Below are positions 25,348 to 33,600 of a stretch of DNA of 64,000 nt, one piece after another. The first letter of the stretch is position 1, and the number at the start of each line of letters is the position of its first letter. Origin of the DNA: Sinanaerobacter sp. ZZT-01 (lineage in GTDB: Bacteria; Bacillota; Clostridia; Peptostreptococcales; Anaerovoracaceae); contig NZ_CP141728.1 of NCBI RefSeq assembly GCF_035621135.1, positions 124,001-188,000 on the forward strand. Reading direction: 5' to 3'. Under the pieces are notes generated by a model, which saw nothing but the letters and a program-made list of their open reading frames with translations, was not told the DNA's origin and did no database searches. The translations under genes were made by a program, and so were the position numbers.

Positions 25348-25377
25348 ATTATACAACAACCTTATATAGCGTGTCAA
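25348..25377 (-). promoter_or_regulatory. Promoter of the tRNA operon
   Basis: TTGACA (25377-25372) and TATAAT (25353-25348) on the minus strand, both perfect sigma-A hexamers, are separated by 18 bases and lie about 30 bases before tRNA-Asn. This fits strong constitutive expression of Asn-Leu-fMet tRNAs. Confidence 0.85.
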
Positions 25378-25524
25378 TATAATTATTTCTATTTTTACCG
25401 TTTTTATTCTATTTTTTTTAATATGATGGTTTATTTTATATTTTTTTGTTTCATTCTCAATTCTTTGCATGATATAATACTATTGCAAATAAACGGAAAA
25501 ATAAGGAAAAGAGGGGGAGCATCA

Positions 25525-26724
25525 ATGAAACAAACTGAAGTCATTGAACTATTGAAAGAACTTATTTCCATTAGAAGCCCTTACTATCAGGAATCCGATA
25601 TTATGCGATATTGTTTCCGATGGCTTGAAGAAGAAGGCTTATCTCCGCAGTATCACTTCTACAGTGAAAAAAATGCAGTCGGCTTTGACGGTAAAAATCT
25701 GATTTGCACGCTAAAAGGACAACCCGGAGGCCCTACCATTTGTTTAAACGGGCACCTTGATACGGTGCCACCCTGCAAAGGCTGGTCCCTTGATCCATAT
25801 ACTCCAACCATCGACGGAGATCGGCTTTACGGCTTGGGGGCCGCAGATATGAAAGCCGGCTGTGCAGCACTCATGGTTGCCTTGAAACGTTTAAAACAAT
25901 CGAACCTGGCTTGGAAAGGTAATCTGATTCTCACTTTAGTCTCTGATCAAGAAGGTCCTTTCAGTCTCGGCTCTAATGCACTGATTGAAGAAGGCCTCAT
26001 CGACCGAATCGATTGCTCAATCATAACAGAGCCAAATGCTGCTTTTAGTCAATCTGATTTTCCTGTACTTTCTTTAGGTGCAAAAGGCTGCTTTGTTTAC
26101 CAAATTGATTTTTTTGGCAAAGCTGCACACGCTTCCAATCCAGAAAAAGGTATCAATGCGGCAGTTGAAGCCGCAAAATTCATTTTAGAATCAAAAAAAT
26201 TAAAATTAGAAAGTGATGGTATTCTAGGCTCCGGTGCTCTGTGCATCCTAAAGATGGAGGCGGACGGCGGCGCTTGCAGTGTCCCTGATTTTGCCAGAGT
26301 TACGGTTCACAGACATATTGTGACAACAGAAACCGAAGAAAGCGTTTTTCGCGAAGCAGAAATGCTCTTAAAAAATGCAGGGGTAAGCTGTGAATACAAA
26401 ATTAATCTACGACCAGTTCCTTCTGCGGAAAGCCGTTACTATAAACCTTATCTTGTCAGTAAAGACGATATTTATGCCGATATCATGGCCGCTTCTATCG
26501 AGACAATCTGCGGCAAACCGGCAGCCATTGACTCAATTGGCTGCATCGGTGATTTCAACTATCTTGCTACTCGCATCTGCACACGTGACGGCAGCCAGCC
26601 TCCTGCACTGATTATTGGGCCGGATGGCGGAAGCATTCACAGTCCGGATGAATATGTCATCCTCCAAACCGTAGAGACAACCTGTGATATTATCTATGAG
26701 TTTTTAATTCAAATGATGCGATAA
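25525..26724 (+). CDS. M20-family metallopeptidase (ArgE/DapE-type)
   Basis: The 399-residue di-zinc amidohydrolase of the ArgE/DapE/CPG2 group acts in the cytosol. Motifs are ICLNGHLDTVPP (first metal His/Asp, about 76-87), GLGAADMKAGCAAL (bridging Asp, about 107-120) and a segment VSDQEGPFSLG where the family has a catalytic Glu-Glu. Here that pair reads QEG, a departure worth checking. The dimerisation domain includes KAAHASNPEKGINA (about 200). The ATG at 25525 follows GAGGGGGAG; the frame is open further upstream but that part overlaps tRNA-Asn and is not coding. It is monocistronic and closed by a terminator. Substrate unknown. Confidence 0.83.
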   Translation: MKQTEVIELLKELISIRSPYYQESDIMRYCFRWLEEEGLSPQYHFYSEKNAVGFDGKNLICTLKGQPGGPTICLNGHLDTVPPCKGWSLDPYTPTIDGDRLYGLGAADMKAGCAALMVALKRLKQSNLAWKGNLILTLVSDQEGPFSLGSNALIEEGLIDRIDCSIITEPNAAFSQSDFPVLSLGAKGCFVYQIDFFGKAAHASNPEKGINAAVEAAKFILESKKLKLESDGILGSGALCILKMEADGGACSVPDFARVTVHRHIVTTETEESVFREAEMLLKNAGVSCEYKINLRPVPSAESRYYKPYLVSKDDIYADIMAASIETICGKPAAIDSIGCIGDFNYLATRICTRDGSQPPALIIGPDGGSIHSPDEYVILQTVETTCDIIYEFLIQMMR

Positions 26725-26771
26725 ATCGAAACTTCCATTTTGCTACCTCTAGTAGTTTTATAGGAAAAGAA

Positions 26772-26802
26772 AAGAGCCGTTTTCAACCCGGCTCTTTTTT
26801 TC
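26772..26802. terminator. Terminator between M20 peptidase and membrane protein genes
   Basis: AGAGCCG pairs with CGGCTCT and eight T follow on the plus strand; A-rich sequence on the other side allows action in both directions. It separates two convergent genes. Confidence 0.85.
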
Positions 26803-26824
26803 TATTCAAATTAATCTGCGATAG

Positions 26825-27628
26825 TTAGACTATTTTTTTTGATTCAACACTGCATTCTTTATTTTCCTTTTCATCTTCAACAGGCTCTAACTTTCTGCGT
26901 GGAATAAACCGCATTGCAAACGACCCGTTTCCTCGTCCTTTGATGTAAAAAAGACCAATCATGCAAAAGCTAACTGCCCCAATAAAGTTTACAAATAAAT
27001 CTGTCATGGTATCATACAGCCCAATGTCAATGTAGCCCCCATAATCCCAACTTTCTCCGTTCACTACGATGCTTTCAATCGGTATAGTTACCGGAACATT
27101 TTCACTTCCGGAGTGCAGTAATACCGAAGTAATGGAACTCAACACCGTATCTTTTTGCATATCTGTATGCATGAAATAATCCATCGCAAACTCAAAAAAT
27201 TCCCACAAAACTCCAACTGTCATTGAAAAACAAAAGGAAACCAATGCAACAAAAATTGGAGACAATCGAATAGAAAAGCGTTCACTCTCATTTAAAATAT
27301 CAATTAATGAAAATCCAATTCCAGCACATAAAAACCCGTTCATCGTATGAAGCATCATATCCCAGCTTGGAAAAATCAGATAGTATTCATGTATTTCTCC
27401 TAAAATTTCTGCAGCAAATATAAAGATCAAAATAATAATTTCCAGTGTATTTGGCAGTTCTATGTGGAGCCGTTTATCTATAAAAGTAGGCACCATAAAA
27501 AGAATGAGTGTCATAATACACAAAAATACATTATTCCAATTATGATTAAATATCTGTGCAATCATAACTGCAACCACTAAAATTCTAAGTACTACATATA
27601 CCATCGTTTTTACTTTGTTATCTGTCAT
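26825..27628 (-). CDS. Multi-spanning membrane protein of unknown function (YjdF/DUF2238-like)
   Basis: The protein of about 267 residues has six to seven membrane segments and a charged C-terminal tail. Conserved-looking polar motifs within the membrane region, WDMMLHTMNGFLCAGIGF (about 90-108), GVLWEFFEFAMDYF (about 140-153) and YDTMTDLFVNFIGA (about 205-218), resemble the YjdF/DUF2238 family, whose function is not known. The ATG at 27628 is preferred because GAGGA lies five bases upstream; a GTG 30 bases earlier has only a weak site. It is probably monocistronic. Confidence 0.65.
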   Translation of the reverse strand: MTDNKVKTMVYVVLRILVVAVMIAQIFNHNWNNVFLCIMTLILFMVPTFIDKRLHIELPNTLEIIILIFIFAAEILGEIHEYYLIFPSWDMMLHTMNGFLCAGIGFSLIDILNESERFSIRLSPIFVALVSFCFSMTVGVLWEFFEFAMDYFMHTDMQKDTVLSSITSVLLHSGSENVPVTIPIESIVVNGESWDYGGYIDIGLYDTMTDLFVNFIGAVSFCMIGLFYIKGRGNGSFAMRFIPRRKLEPVEDEKENKECSVESKKIV

Positions 27629-27714
27629 ATTTTCCTCACTATGTTGATCCCTTTTCACTCTACACTTCTCTCTTTTTGACAGAAAATCTTGTTTTTGTTT
27701 CAGAAAAAAGAGAA

Positions 27715-27734
27715 GAGCAGGTATTAAACCTGCT
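27715..27734 (-). terminator. Terminator overlapping the iorB stop codon
   Basis: AGCAGGT and ACCTGCT form a stem whose loop contains the TAA stop codon of iorB. A T-rich stretch follows on the minus strand. The last codons of iorB are thus also the left arm of the terminator. Confidence 0.75.
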
Positions 27735-28299
27735 TCATTCCTTCTTTAAACGCTTTTATATTAATATCTTCAAAGGCTTTCTTTACATTCGCGCGAATCA
27801 CGACTTCCCAATCAATTCCCGGAATATTCATTGCCTTCACAAGTGCTCCTAAAAGCACAATGTTCATCGTTTTGCTGTTTCCGATCTGTTCAGCGATGGT
27901 CGAAGCTTCAAAAACCGATACATCTGCTTTTTCTATCAAATCCTCTAAAATGCCTTTCGGGTATTCCATTGCTCCCATAAGAATCGGTACGGACGGTATC
28001 TCAAAATCATTAATAACCATCTTTCCGCCTTCTTTCAGATACTCAATCCAACGCAAAGCTTCCATTTTTTCAAAGGCTACGATAACATCTGCCTCACCTT
28101 TTCCAATAATCGGTGAATAGACTTTCTCTCCAAAACGAATCTGCGTGCTAACGTTACCGCCTCTTTGAGACATTCCATGAATTTCTGACATCTTTACATC
28201 ATATCCGGCCTCCAGTAAACCCATGGATAAAATTTTACTGGCCAAGATAGTCCCCTGACCGCCAACGCCGACCAATAATATATTTTTTACTTCCTTCAT
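27724..28299 (-). CDS. iorB: Indolepyruvate:ferredoxin oxidoreductase, beta subunit
   Basis: The 191-residue gamma-type domain of 2-oxoacid:ferredoxin oxidoreductases has the family N-terminus ILLVGVGGQGTILASKIL and motif SEIHGMSQRGGNVSTQIRFG (about 39-58). With IorA it oxidises aryl pyruvates such as indolepyruvate to aryl-acyl-CoA and CO2 with reduction of ferredoxin, in fermentation of aromatic amino acids. The start codon follows the iorA stop codon directly and GGAGGTG lies within the end of iorA, so the two subunits are translationally coupled. Length is normal for IorB. The reaction assigned is family knowledge. Confidence 0.93.
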   Translation of the reverse strand: MKEVKNILLVGVGGQGTILASKILSMGLLEAGYDVKMSEIHGMSQRGGNVSTQIRFGEKVYSPIIGKGEADVIVAFEKMEALRWIEYLKEGGKMVINDFEIPSVPILMGAMEYPKGILEDLIEKADVSVFEASTIAEQIGNSKTMNIVLLGALVKAMNIPGIDWEVVIRANVKKAFEDINIKAFKEGMKQV

Positions 28300-30075
28300 T
28301 TATTTCACCTCCGAAATCGCATCAAACGGACAAACTTGTACGCATACACCGCATCCAGTGCAAGAGTCTGCATTAATCGTGATGGTTTCTCCTACATAGA
28401 TAGCCGGACATCCCGTCTTTGCACACAATTTACATTTTCTGCATTTATCCTGATCAATCTTACATTTCTTAGGTTTTAAGTCAAAATCGTTTTTATCCTG
28501 TTGAGAAAATTTCTTTAATATACATGGCCATTTTGTAATGATTACGCAAGCTTCTTCTTTATTTAGAGTCTCATCCAATGCATGGTCTACTTCATCTAAC
28601 TTCAGTGGATTAACTATGTAGATATTTTCTTTTTTAATCCCGATTGCTTGACATAGTAAAGGAATATCTACTTCCCCGGTTTCATCACCCATGAGCGTAT
28701 ATCCAGTTCCGGGATTCTGTTGATGGCCCGTCATACCGGTAATCCGGTTATCTAAAATTACGGTTACATTGGTTCCTTTGTTATAAGCTACATCCATCAA
28801 GCTGTTGACACCAGAGTGAAAGAAGGTCGAATCGCCAATTACCGATACAACTTTTGTATCCGCACCCGTAATGGAAAATGCTTTAGAAGCGCCGTGTCCT
28901 GTGCTGATGCTTCCTCCCATACAAATACAGGTATCCATTGCATTTAAAGGAGGTGCTGAACCCAAAGTATAGCAGCCGATGTCTCCGGTTATCATCACAT
29001 TCTTTTTCTTGCTCAGTGCATAGAAAAATCCTCTGTGCGGACATCCGGCACACATCGCAGGCGGGCGAACAACAGCTTCAAGATCAGACTTTAAAGTCGC
29101 TCCTTCAATACCGAATACGCCTTTTCTGACAATGTCCGTATTTAATTCATCATATTCAGGAATCACCGCTTTCCCAATGCATTCAATTCCTGCTTCCCGA
29201 ATCTGTCTTTCCATATACGGGTCCATCTCTTCTACGATATATAGTTTTTTAACTTTTGTTGCAAATGCCTTAATTTTCTCCATCGGCATCGGAAAAGTCA
29301 TACCCAGCTTTAAATAAGAAGCATCGTCTCCAAATACTTCTCTTGCATACTGATATGCTACACCGGAGCTTATGACTCCGATTTCACTTCCATTTATCTC
29401 TTCTTCATTAATTTCTGCGTGATTGGAGTACTCTTCCATCGCTGTCAAACGTCCAACCAAATTGCGGCGCATTACTTTGCCGTTTGCAGGAGTTGCTACG
29501 TATTTTTTAATGTTTTTCTCATAAGGCTTTGCTGTCTTTTCCACTCTTTCCCCAAAGGTGACTGCACTTTTACTGTGACAGATACGAGTTGTCATTCGAA
29601 GCAGTACCGGCGTATCAAATTTCTCAGACAATTCAAAACCAAGCTTTGTAAAATCCTTTGCTTCTTGGCTGTTGGAAGGTTCCAGCATCAGTAATCTTGC
29701 CGCGGTTGCATAGTTTCGATTGTCCTGTTCATTTTGAGAGCTATGCATGCCCGGGTCATCAGCTGATACCAAAATGCAACCTCCGCCTACACCAGTATAA
29801 GCAAAAGTAAACAAAGGATCCGCCGCTACATTGACACCCACATGTTTCATGGTAGCAAGAGAGCGAACACCTGCAATGGATGCACCAATTGCAGCTTCCA
29901 GTGCCACTTTTTCATTTGGAGCCCATTCACAATATAAAGAATCTTTATACAAGGCCAGATTCTCCAAAATTTCTGTGCTGGGTGTTCCCGGATAAGCAGA
30001 AGCAAAATTTAATCCCGCTTCATAAGCACCCCGTGCAACGGCTTCATTGCCTGTCATTAGATGTTTTTGTTTCAT
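28300..30075 (-). CDS. iorA: Indolepyruvate:ferredoxin oxidoreductase, alpha subunit
   Basis: The 591-residue oxygen-sensitive enzyme subunit has a pyrimidine-binding domain at the N-terminus (about 1-180), the transketolase C-like middle part and the thiamine-diphosphate domain (GDIGCYTLG, about 365; GDSTFFHSG, about 408). Two [4Fe-4S] ferredoxin motifs close the protein (CRKCKLC-AKTGC, about 545-557; CTGCGVCVQVCP, about 574-585). It carries the catalytic site, and the clusters pass electrons to ferredoxin. Its presence implies an anaerobe able to use aromatic amino acids. It forms an operon with iorB directly downstream. Confidence 0.95.
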   Translation of the reverse strand: MKQKHLMTGNEAVARGAYEAGLNFASAYPGTPSTEILENLALYKDSLYCEWAPNEKVALEAAIGASIAGVRSLATMKHVGVNVAADPLFTFAYTGVGGGCILVSADDPGMHSSQNEQDNRNYATAARLLMLEPSNSQEAKDFTKLGFELSEKFDTPVLLRMTTRICHSKSAVTFGERVEKTAKPYEKNIKKYVATPANGKVMRRNLVGRLTAMEEYSNHAEINEEEINGSEIGVISSGVAYQYAREVFGDDASYLKLGMTFPMPMEKIKAFATKVKKLYIVEEMDPYMERQIREAGIECIGKAVIPEYDELNTDIVRKGVFGIEGATLKSDLEAVVRPPAMCAGCPHRGFFYALSKKKNVMITGDIGCYTLGSAPPLNAMDTCICMGGSISTGHGASKAFSITGADTKVVSVIGDSTFFHSGVNSLMDVAYNKGTNVTVILDNRITGMTGHQQNPGTGYTLMGDETGEVDIPLLCQAIGIKKENIYIVNPLKLDEVDHALDETLNKEEACVIITKWPCILKKFSQQDKNDFDLKPKKCKIDQDKCRKCKLCAKTGCPAIYVGETITINADSCTGCGVCVQVCPFDAISEVK

Positions 30076-30138
30076 TTTCTCTCCTCTTCCTTTCTTATAT
30101 TTTAAGATACCTGAATCAAAGCTTTATGCCATGCATTT

Positions 30139-31161
30139 CTAGTTTATGATTACTTGTATCTTCTTACGATATTTTTCTGCAAGACCTTCTTCACCTTCCT
30201 GCTCATAAAGATCTGCCAATTCTCTCATACTCTCAATATGTGAAGGATTTAACTCTAACGCACGTTTTAAAGAATGGATTGCCGTCTGCTCCTGACCCAT
30301 ATGGGAAAATCCCACACCTAGATAATAATGCAGCGGCCACCATGTCTCATATTGCGTTTCCGCAAAAGGCTTCAATACCTCGATTCCGTCAGAAAAACGT
30401 CCAGCTAATATATGGTTGCAGCCTTTTTCAATCTCTACCGGCTGTGATAGTTGCTCCAGACGTTCCTTTATCTCTTTTCTGTCCTCTCTATTTCTGCTTC
30501 GTTCCAAGAACTGTTTCCATGTCAAGGTTGCTTTTATATAAAGACCCATATTCAGGTATGCATAGCCTAGGAAATAATATGACTGTGCAAATTCCGGATG
30601 TACAATTGAAGTCAGTTCAAAATACTCTATGGATTCTGCCTTAAATCGTCCGACATATTCCGTGTCTTCTCTTTCAGAGCCTTCTTCATACAGTTCACGG
30701 CAACCCCGTGCATAGCTATACATCGCATGAAGATTATCTGGTTCAATCACAAGTGCAGCACGAAAATGAATGACCGCAGAATCCATTTTTCCTGCCTCTG
30801 CATCATCCCTGCCTTCTTTCACAAGTGCATCTACAATCTTATGATTAAAGTATTTTTTTAAATAGATAACATAGTCACCAACATACTGAAACTGTGGATT
30901 CGTGCCCATAATCCACGCCATATTTTCTGCAATATGCAGCAGTGACAAACCTTCTTTACCGTGAAAGTCCACAACATCTTGGTGTCTAAGCGGAATAGGC
31001 ACCCCATTCATAATATCAAAAATGCCTTCTCTTTTTAAATGTGCTTCTGAAAATTCATCAAACACAAAGTCACTTAAATATTTTTCAAAATACTGCCCTA
31101 TACGATCTTTCCGTGTAATAAAATCAGGAGCTTTCTTCTCTAAGGCTGCTTCTTTTTTCAT
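30139..31161 (-). CDS. TPR-repeat protein coupled to a radical-SAM gene
   Basis: The 340-residue protein has tetratricopeptide-type repeats over about residues 120-335 (for example DSAVIHFRAALVIEPDNLHAMYSYARGCREL and TAIHSLKRALELNPSHIESMRELADLYEQ). The N-terminal 100 residues show no motif I recognise. There is no signal peptide, so it should be cytosolic and bind partner proteins. The ATG at 31161 overlaps the stop codon of the upstream radical-SAM gene as ATGA, so translation is coupled and the two products probably act together. A longer frame running into that gene is not used. Function unknown. Confidence 0.8.
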   Translation of the reverse strand: MKKEAALEKKAPDFITRKDRIGQYFEKYLSDFVFDEFSEAHLKREGIFDIMNGVPIPLRHQDVVDFHGKEGLSLLHIAENMAWIMGTNPQFQYVGDYVIYLKKYFNHKIVDALVKEGRDDAEAGKMDSAVIHFRAALVIEPDNLHAMYSYARGCRELYEEGSEREDTEYVGRFKAESIEYFELTSIVHPEFAQSYYFLGYAYLNMGLYIKATLTWKQFLERSRNREDRKEIKERLEQLSQPVEIEKGCNHILAGRFSDGIEVLKPFAETQYETWWPLHYYLGVGFSHMGQEQTAIHSLKRALELNPSHIESMRELADLYEQEGEEGLAEKYRKKIQVIIN

Positions 31162-32675
31162 AAAGTCACGTCCCACCCTTTTTTCTTGAACTTTTTTACT
31201 GCATCGGGATTCAAGGTTCTGTGCATATCCCATTCCAGTAAATTCTTTAATTTTTCTGCGATTCCGTCCATAGATTTCTCTTTCCACTGCCCGTAATAGT
31301 AAAAAATGCGATATAGATCTTCTTTCTTATGCGATCGGTGCTGATACCCTTTTAAATAATAGAATTGAGAAAATTCCTCGTAAAAGTCAAACGGAGAATC
31401 CGAAAATTCTTTTACTGCAAAATCAAGACTATCCTCAAAACCACCTCGGTTAAAATATAAATCCAGCACTTTTTCGATCATCTTAAGCTGTACGAGGCTC
31501 GACGCACTCAGGTAGTGATTGGAGATCACTTCATACGGTGCCTTACTTCGAAATATGTAATTGTGCTCTTCTGCATGTAAACGAATGGCAGTCCCTTTTA
31601 AAAGCTTTAAAAATCCTAGCTGAAGCTGATGTGCATTCAGTGAATAAACCTCATTGAACGACTTCCGAAAAGAGTTATAATCTTCATGAGGCAGACCTGC
31701 AATTAAATCCAAATGTAAATGCACGGTTCCAAAATCCCGCAGCTGTTTCACACTCTCAGCCAATCGATCAAAATTGCTGCTTCGATTACAGCTTTTTAAA
31801 ACCTGATCATTGGTGCTTTGTACACCGATTTCAAATTGAAATAACCCCGGTCGAACATTTTCCATCAATCCCAGTAACGCATCATCAATCAGGTCGCCGC
31901 ACAATTCAAAATGAAAATTGGTGACACCATTATCATTTTCCATAAGGTAACGTAAAATTTCAATACACCGTACTTTATCATAATTAAAAGTTCGATCAAT
32001 AAATTTTACTTGTTTTACTTTTTTATAGATAAAATAGCTCAAATCGGTTTTTACACGATCCAAGGGCAAAGCCCGAATTTTTTTCTCAATGGAAGACAGG
32101 CAATAACTGCACGAAAACGGACACCCCCGTGAAGATTCATAATATAAAACTTTATCGGATTCATCCATAAGAAATAGGTAAGGAAACGGGATTAATTCAA
32201 ATTGAACCAATGGAGCCGGTGCATTTACAATTACCGCTTCATCTTCCCGGTAGCTTAATCCTTTTATGTTTGAAAATTCAGGCTTTTCTTTTTCCAGTTC
32301 ATCCAAGAACAGTGGAAAGCTTTCCTCACCTTCTCCGCTTATAATAAAATCAACCGATTCATTTTCTTTCATTATCTGAGCTGGGTCAAAACTCACCTCT
32401 GGTCCACCCAATAAAATACGAACCTGAGGTTTTGCTTTTCTTAAATTTTCTATCAAATATAAGATTCGTTCCCGATTCCATATATAGCAGGAAAAGCAAA
32501 TGATATCATAATCTTCTCGTACCAGCTCCGAATAAATATAATCGTCTTCATTGTTGATGGTAAATTCTTTTATCGCTACCGATGGCTGTTTTTCTTGAGA
32601 AACGACGTATAAATACTTCAATGCCAAATTGGAATGAATGTATTTTGAATTTAAAGTTGTTAATAAAACCTTCAT
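31158..32675 (-). CDS. B12-binding-domain radical SAM protein (DUF4080 type)
   Basis: The 505-residue protein has an N-terminal cobalamin-binding-type Rossmann domain (about 1-140: ICFSCYIWNRERILY, ILLGGPEVSFDP, FIISGEGEESFP) and a radical-SAM core whose cluster motif is RGCPFSCSYCLSS (CxxxCxxC, about 183-195). The C-terminal 170 residues fit DUF4080. It would use S-adenosylmethionine and a [4Fe-4S] cluster for a radical reaction on an unknown substrate, perhaps a methylation. Whether cobalamin is bound is unsure, because a DxHxxG motif is not seen. It lies in an operon with a second radical-SAM gene upstream and a TPR gene downstream. Confidence 0.85.
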   Translation of the reverse strand: MKVLLTTLNSKYIHSNLALKYLYVVSQEKQPSVAIKEFTINNEDDYIYSELVREDYDIICFSCYIWNRERILYLIENLRKAKPQVRILLGGPEVSFDPAQIMKENESVDFIISGEGEESFPLFLDELEKEKPEFSNIKGLSYREDEAVIVNAPAPLVQFELIPFPYLFLMDESDKVLYYESSRGCPFSCSYCLSSIEKKIRALPLDRVKTDLSYFIYKKVKQVKFIDRTFNYDKVRCIEILRYLMENDNGVTNFHFELCGDLIDDALLGLMENVRPGLFQFEIGVQSTNDQVLKSCNRSSNFDRLAESVKQLRDFGTVHLHLDLIAGLPHEDYNSFRKSFNEVYSLNAHQLQLGFLKLLKGTAIRLHAEEHNYIFRSKAPYEVISNHYLSASSLVQLKMIEKVLDLYFNRGGFEDSLDFAVKEFSDSPFDFYEEFSQFYYLKGYQHRSHKKEDLYRIFYYYGQWKEKSMDGIAEKLKNLLEWDMHRTLNPDAVKKFKKKGWDVTL

Positions 32676-32686
32676 AATCTGCTCCG

Positions 32687-33559
32687 TTACAGCATGCGAA
32701 AACGTTCATCTTTTAGCATTCCTGTGTTCTTTTTTGCCAGTCGGATCTGTTCAAGCATCCGCTCCTTATCCTGCGGCAAATCACCTTTTAAGGATAAATA
32801 ATTGGAAGCATGATTGCTGCGGAAAATACAAGTTTTCTTAACATTGATATTTTCCAAAAGCAGCTCTGCTTCATCCATTACCTGCTCCTTTGTCAAGCAT
32901 TGGAACGTTCCGTCCATGACATCTTTGTAAATAGGCGCCATCGGGTCCAGCATCAATGTCAGCAAGCTGACATAGGAAGGTTCCATTTCGCTGATCATCG
33001 TGCCGCTTTCAATTGCATGCTCCTTCCAATCAGTCTGTCCGGCCAAGCCCGAAATGAAGGTTACAGAAGCTGCAATTCCCGAATCTTCAATCTTTCTGAC
33101 AGCATCAATCAGTTCTCTGCGTGTTGCGCCCTTCTGAATTTCAGAAAGAACTCGATCACTTCCGGATTCCGCACCAATATAAATGATACCTACACCATTT
33201 TCCTTTAATTCTTCTAACTCTTTCAGATCTTTTCTTAAAACATCCTGCGGAGAACCATAAACGCCGACTCTCTTACATTCAGGAAATAATTTCCGAATGC
33301 GCTTTAAAATAATCAGCAATGCCTTGTTTGACAAAACAAGAGCATCTCCGTCTGCAAGAAAAATTTTCTCTACATGAGCATACTGTTTTCTTGCCATCTC
33401 TAGATCTTCTAAAACTTCCTCCGGTTTCCGAATTCGGAATTGCTTTTCTTTAAACATGCTGCAAAAAGTACATTTATTGTGTGCACAGCCAATGGTGACT
33501 TGTACAATTAAGCTGTAAGCCTCACTGGGAGGACGGTATACACTTCCTTCATATCGCAT
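32687..33559 (-). CDS. Radical SAM protein
   Basis: The 290-residue radical-SAM protein is close to a short COG1032-like group. Cluster cysteines are in IGCAHNKCTFCSMF (about 27-40), with the CxxxxCxxC spacing typical of that group, and a SAM-binding GAESGSDRVL segment lies near residue 129. The start at 33559 is preferred because GGGGG lies about seven bases upstream; an ATG 21 bases earlier lacks a site. The B12-type radical-SAM gene begins 12 bases after its stop codon, so they are cotranscribed. Substrate and product unknown. Confidence 0.83.
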   Translation of the reverse strand: MRYEGSVYRPPSEAYSLIVQVTIGCAHNKCTFCSMFKEKQFRIRKPEEVLEDLEMARKQYAHVEKIFLADGDALVLSNKALLIILKRIRKLFPECKRVGVYGSPQDVLRKDLKELEELKENGVGIIYIGAESGSDRVLSEIQKGATRRELIDAVRKIEDSGIAASVTFISGLAGQTDWKEHAIESGTMISEMEPSYVSLLTLMLDPMAPIYKDVMDGTFQCLTKEQVMDEAELLLENINVKKTCIFRSNHASNYLSLKGDLPQDKERMLEQIRLAKKNTGMLKDERFRML

Positions 33560-33600
33560 TGCTTTTCCCCCTTTTTTCATTCATTCTTTACTTCAATGAA

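Noticed and set aside
25243-25524. Upstream open frame joined to the M20 peptidase
   Set aside because: It runs through the tRNA-Asn gene on the opposite strand; the true start at 25525 has a strong ribosome binding site.
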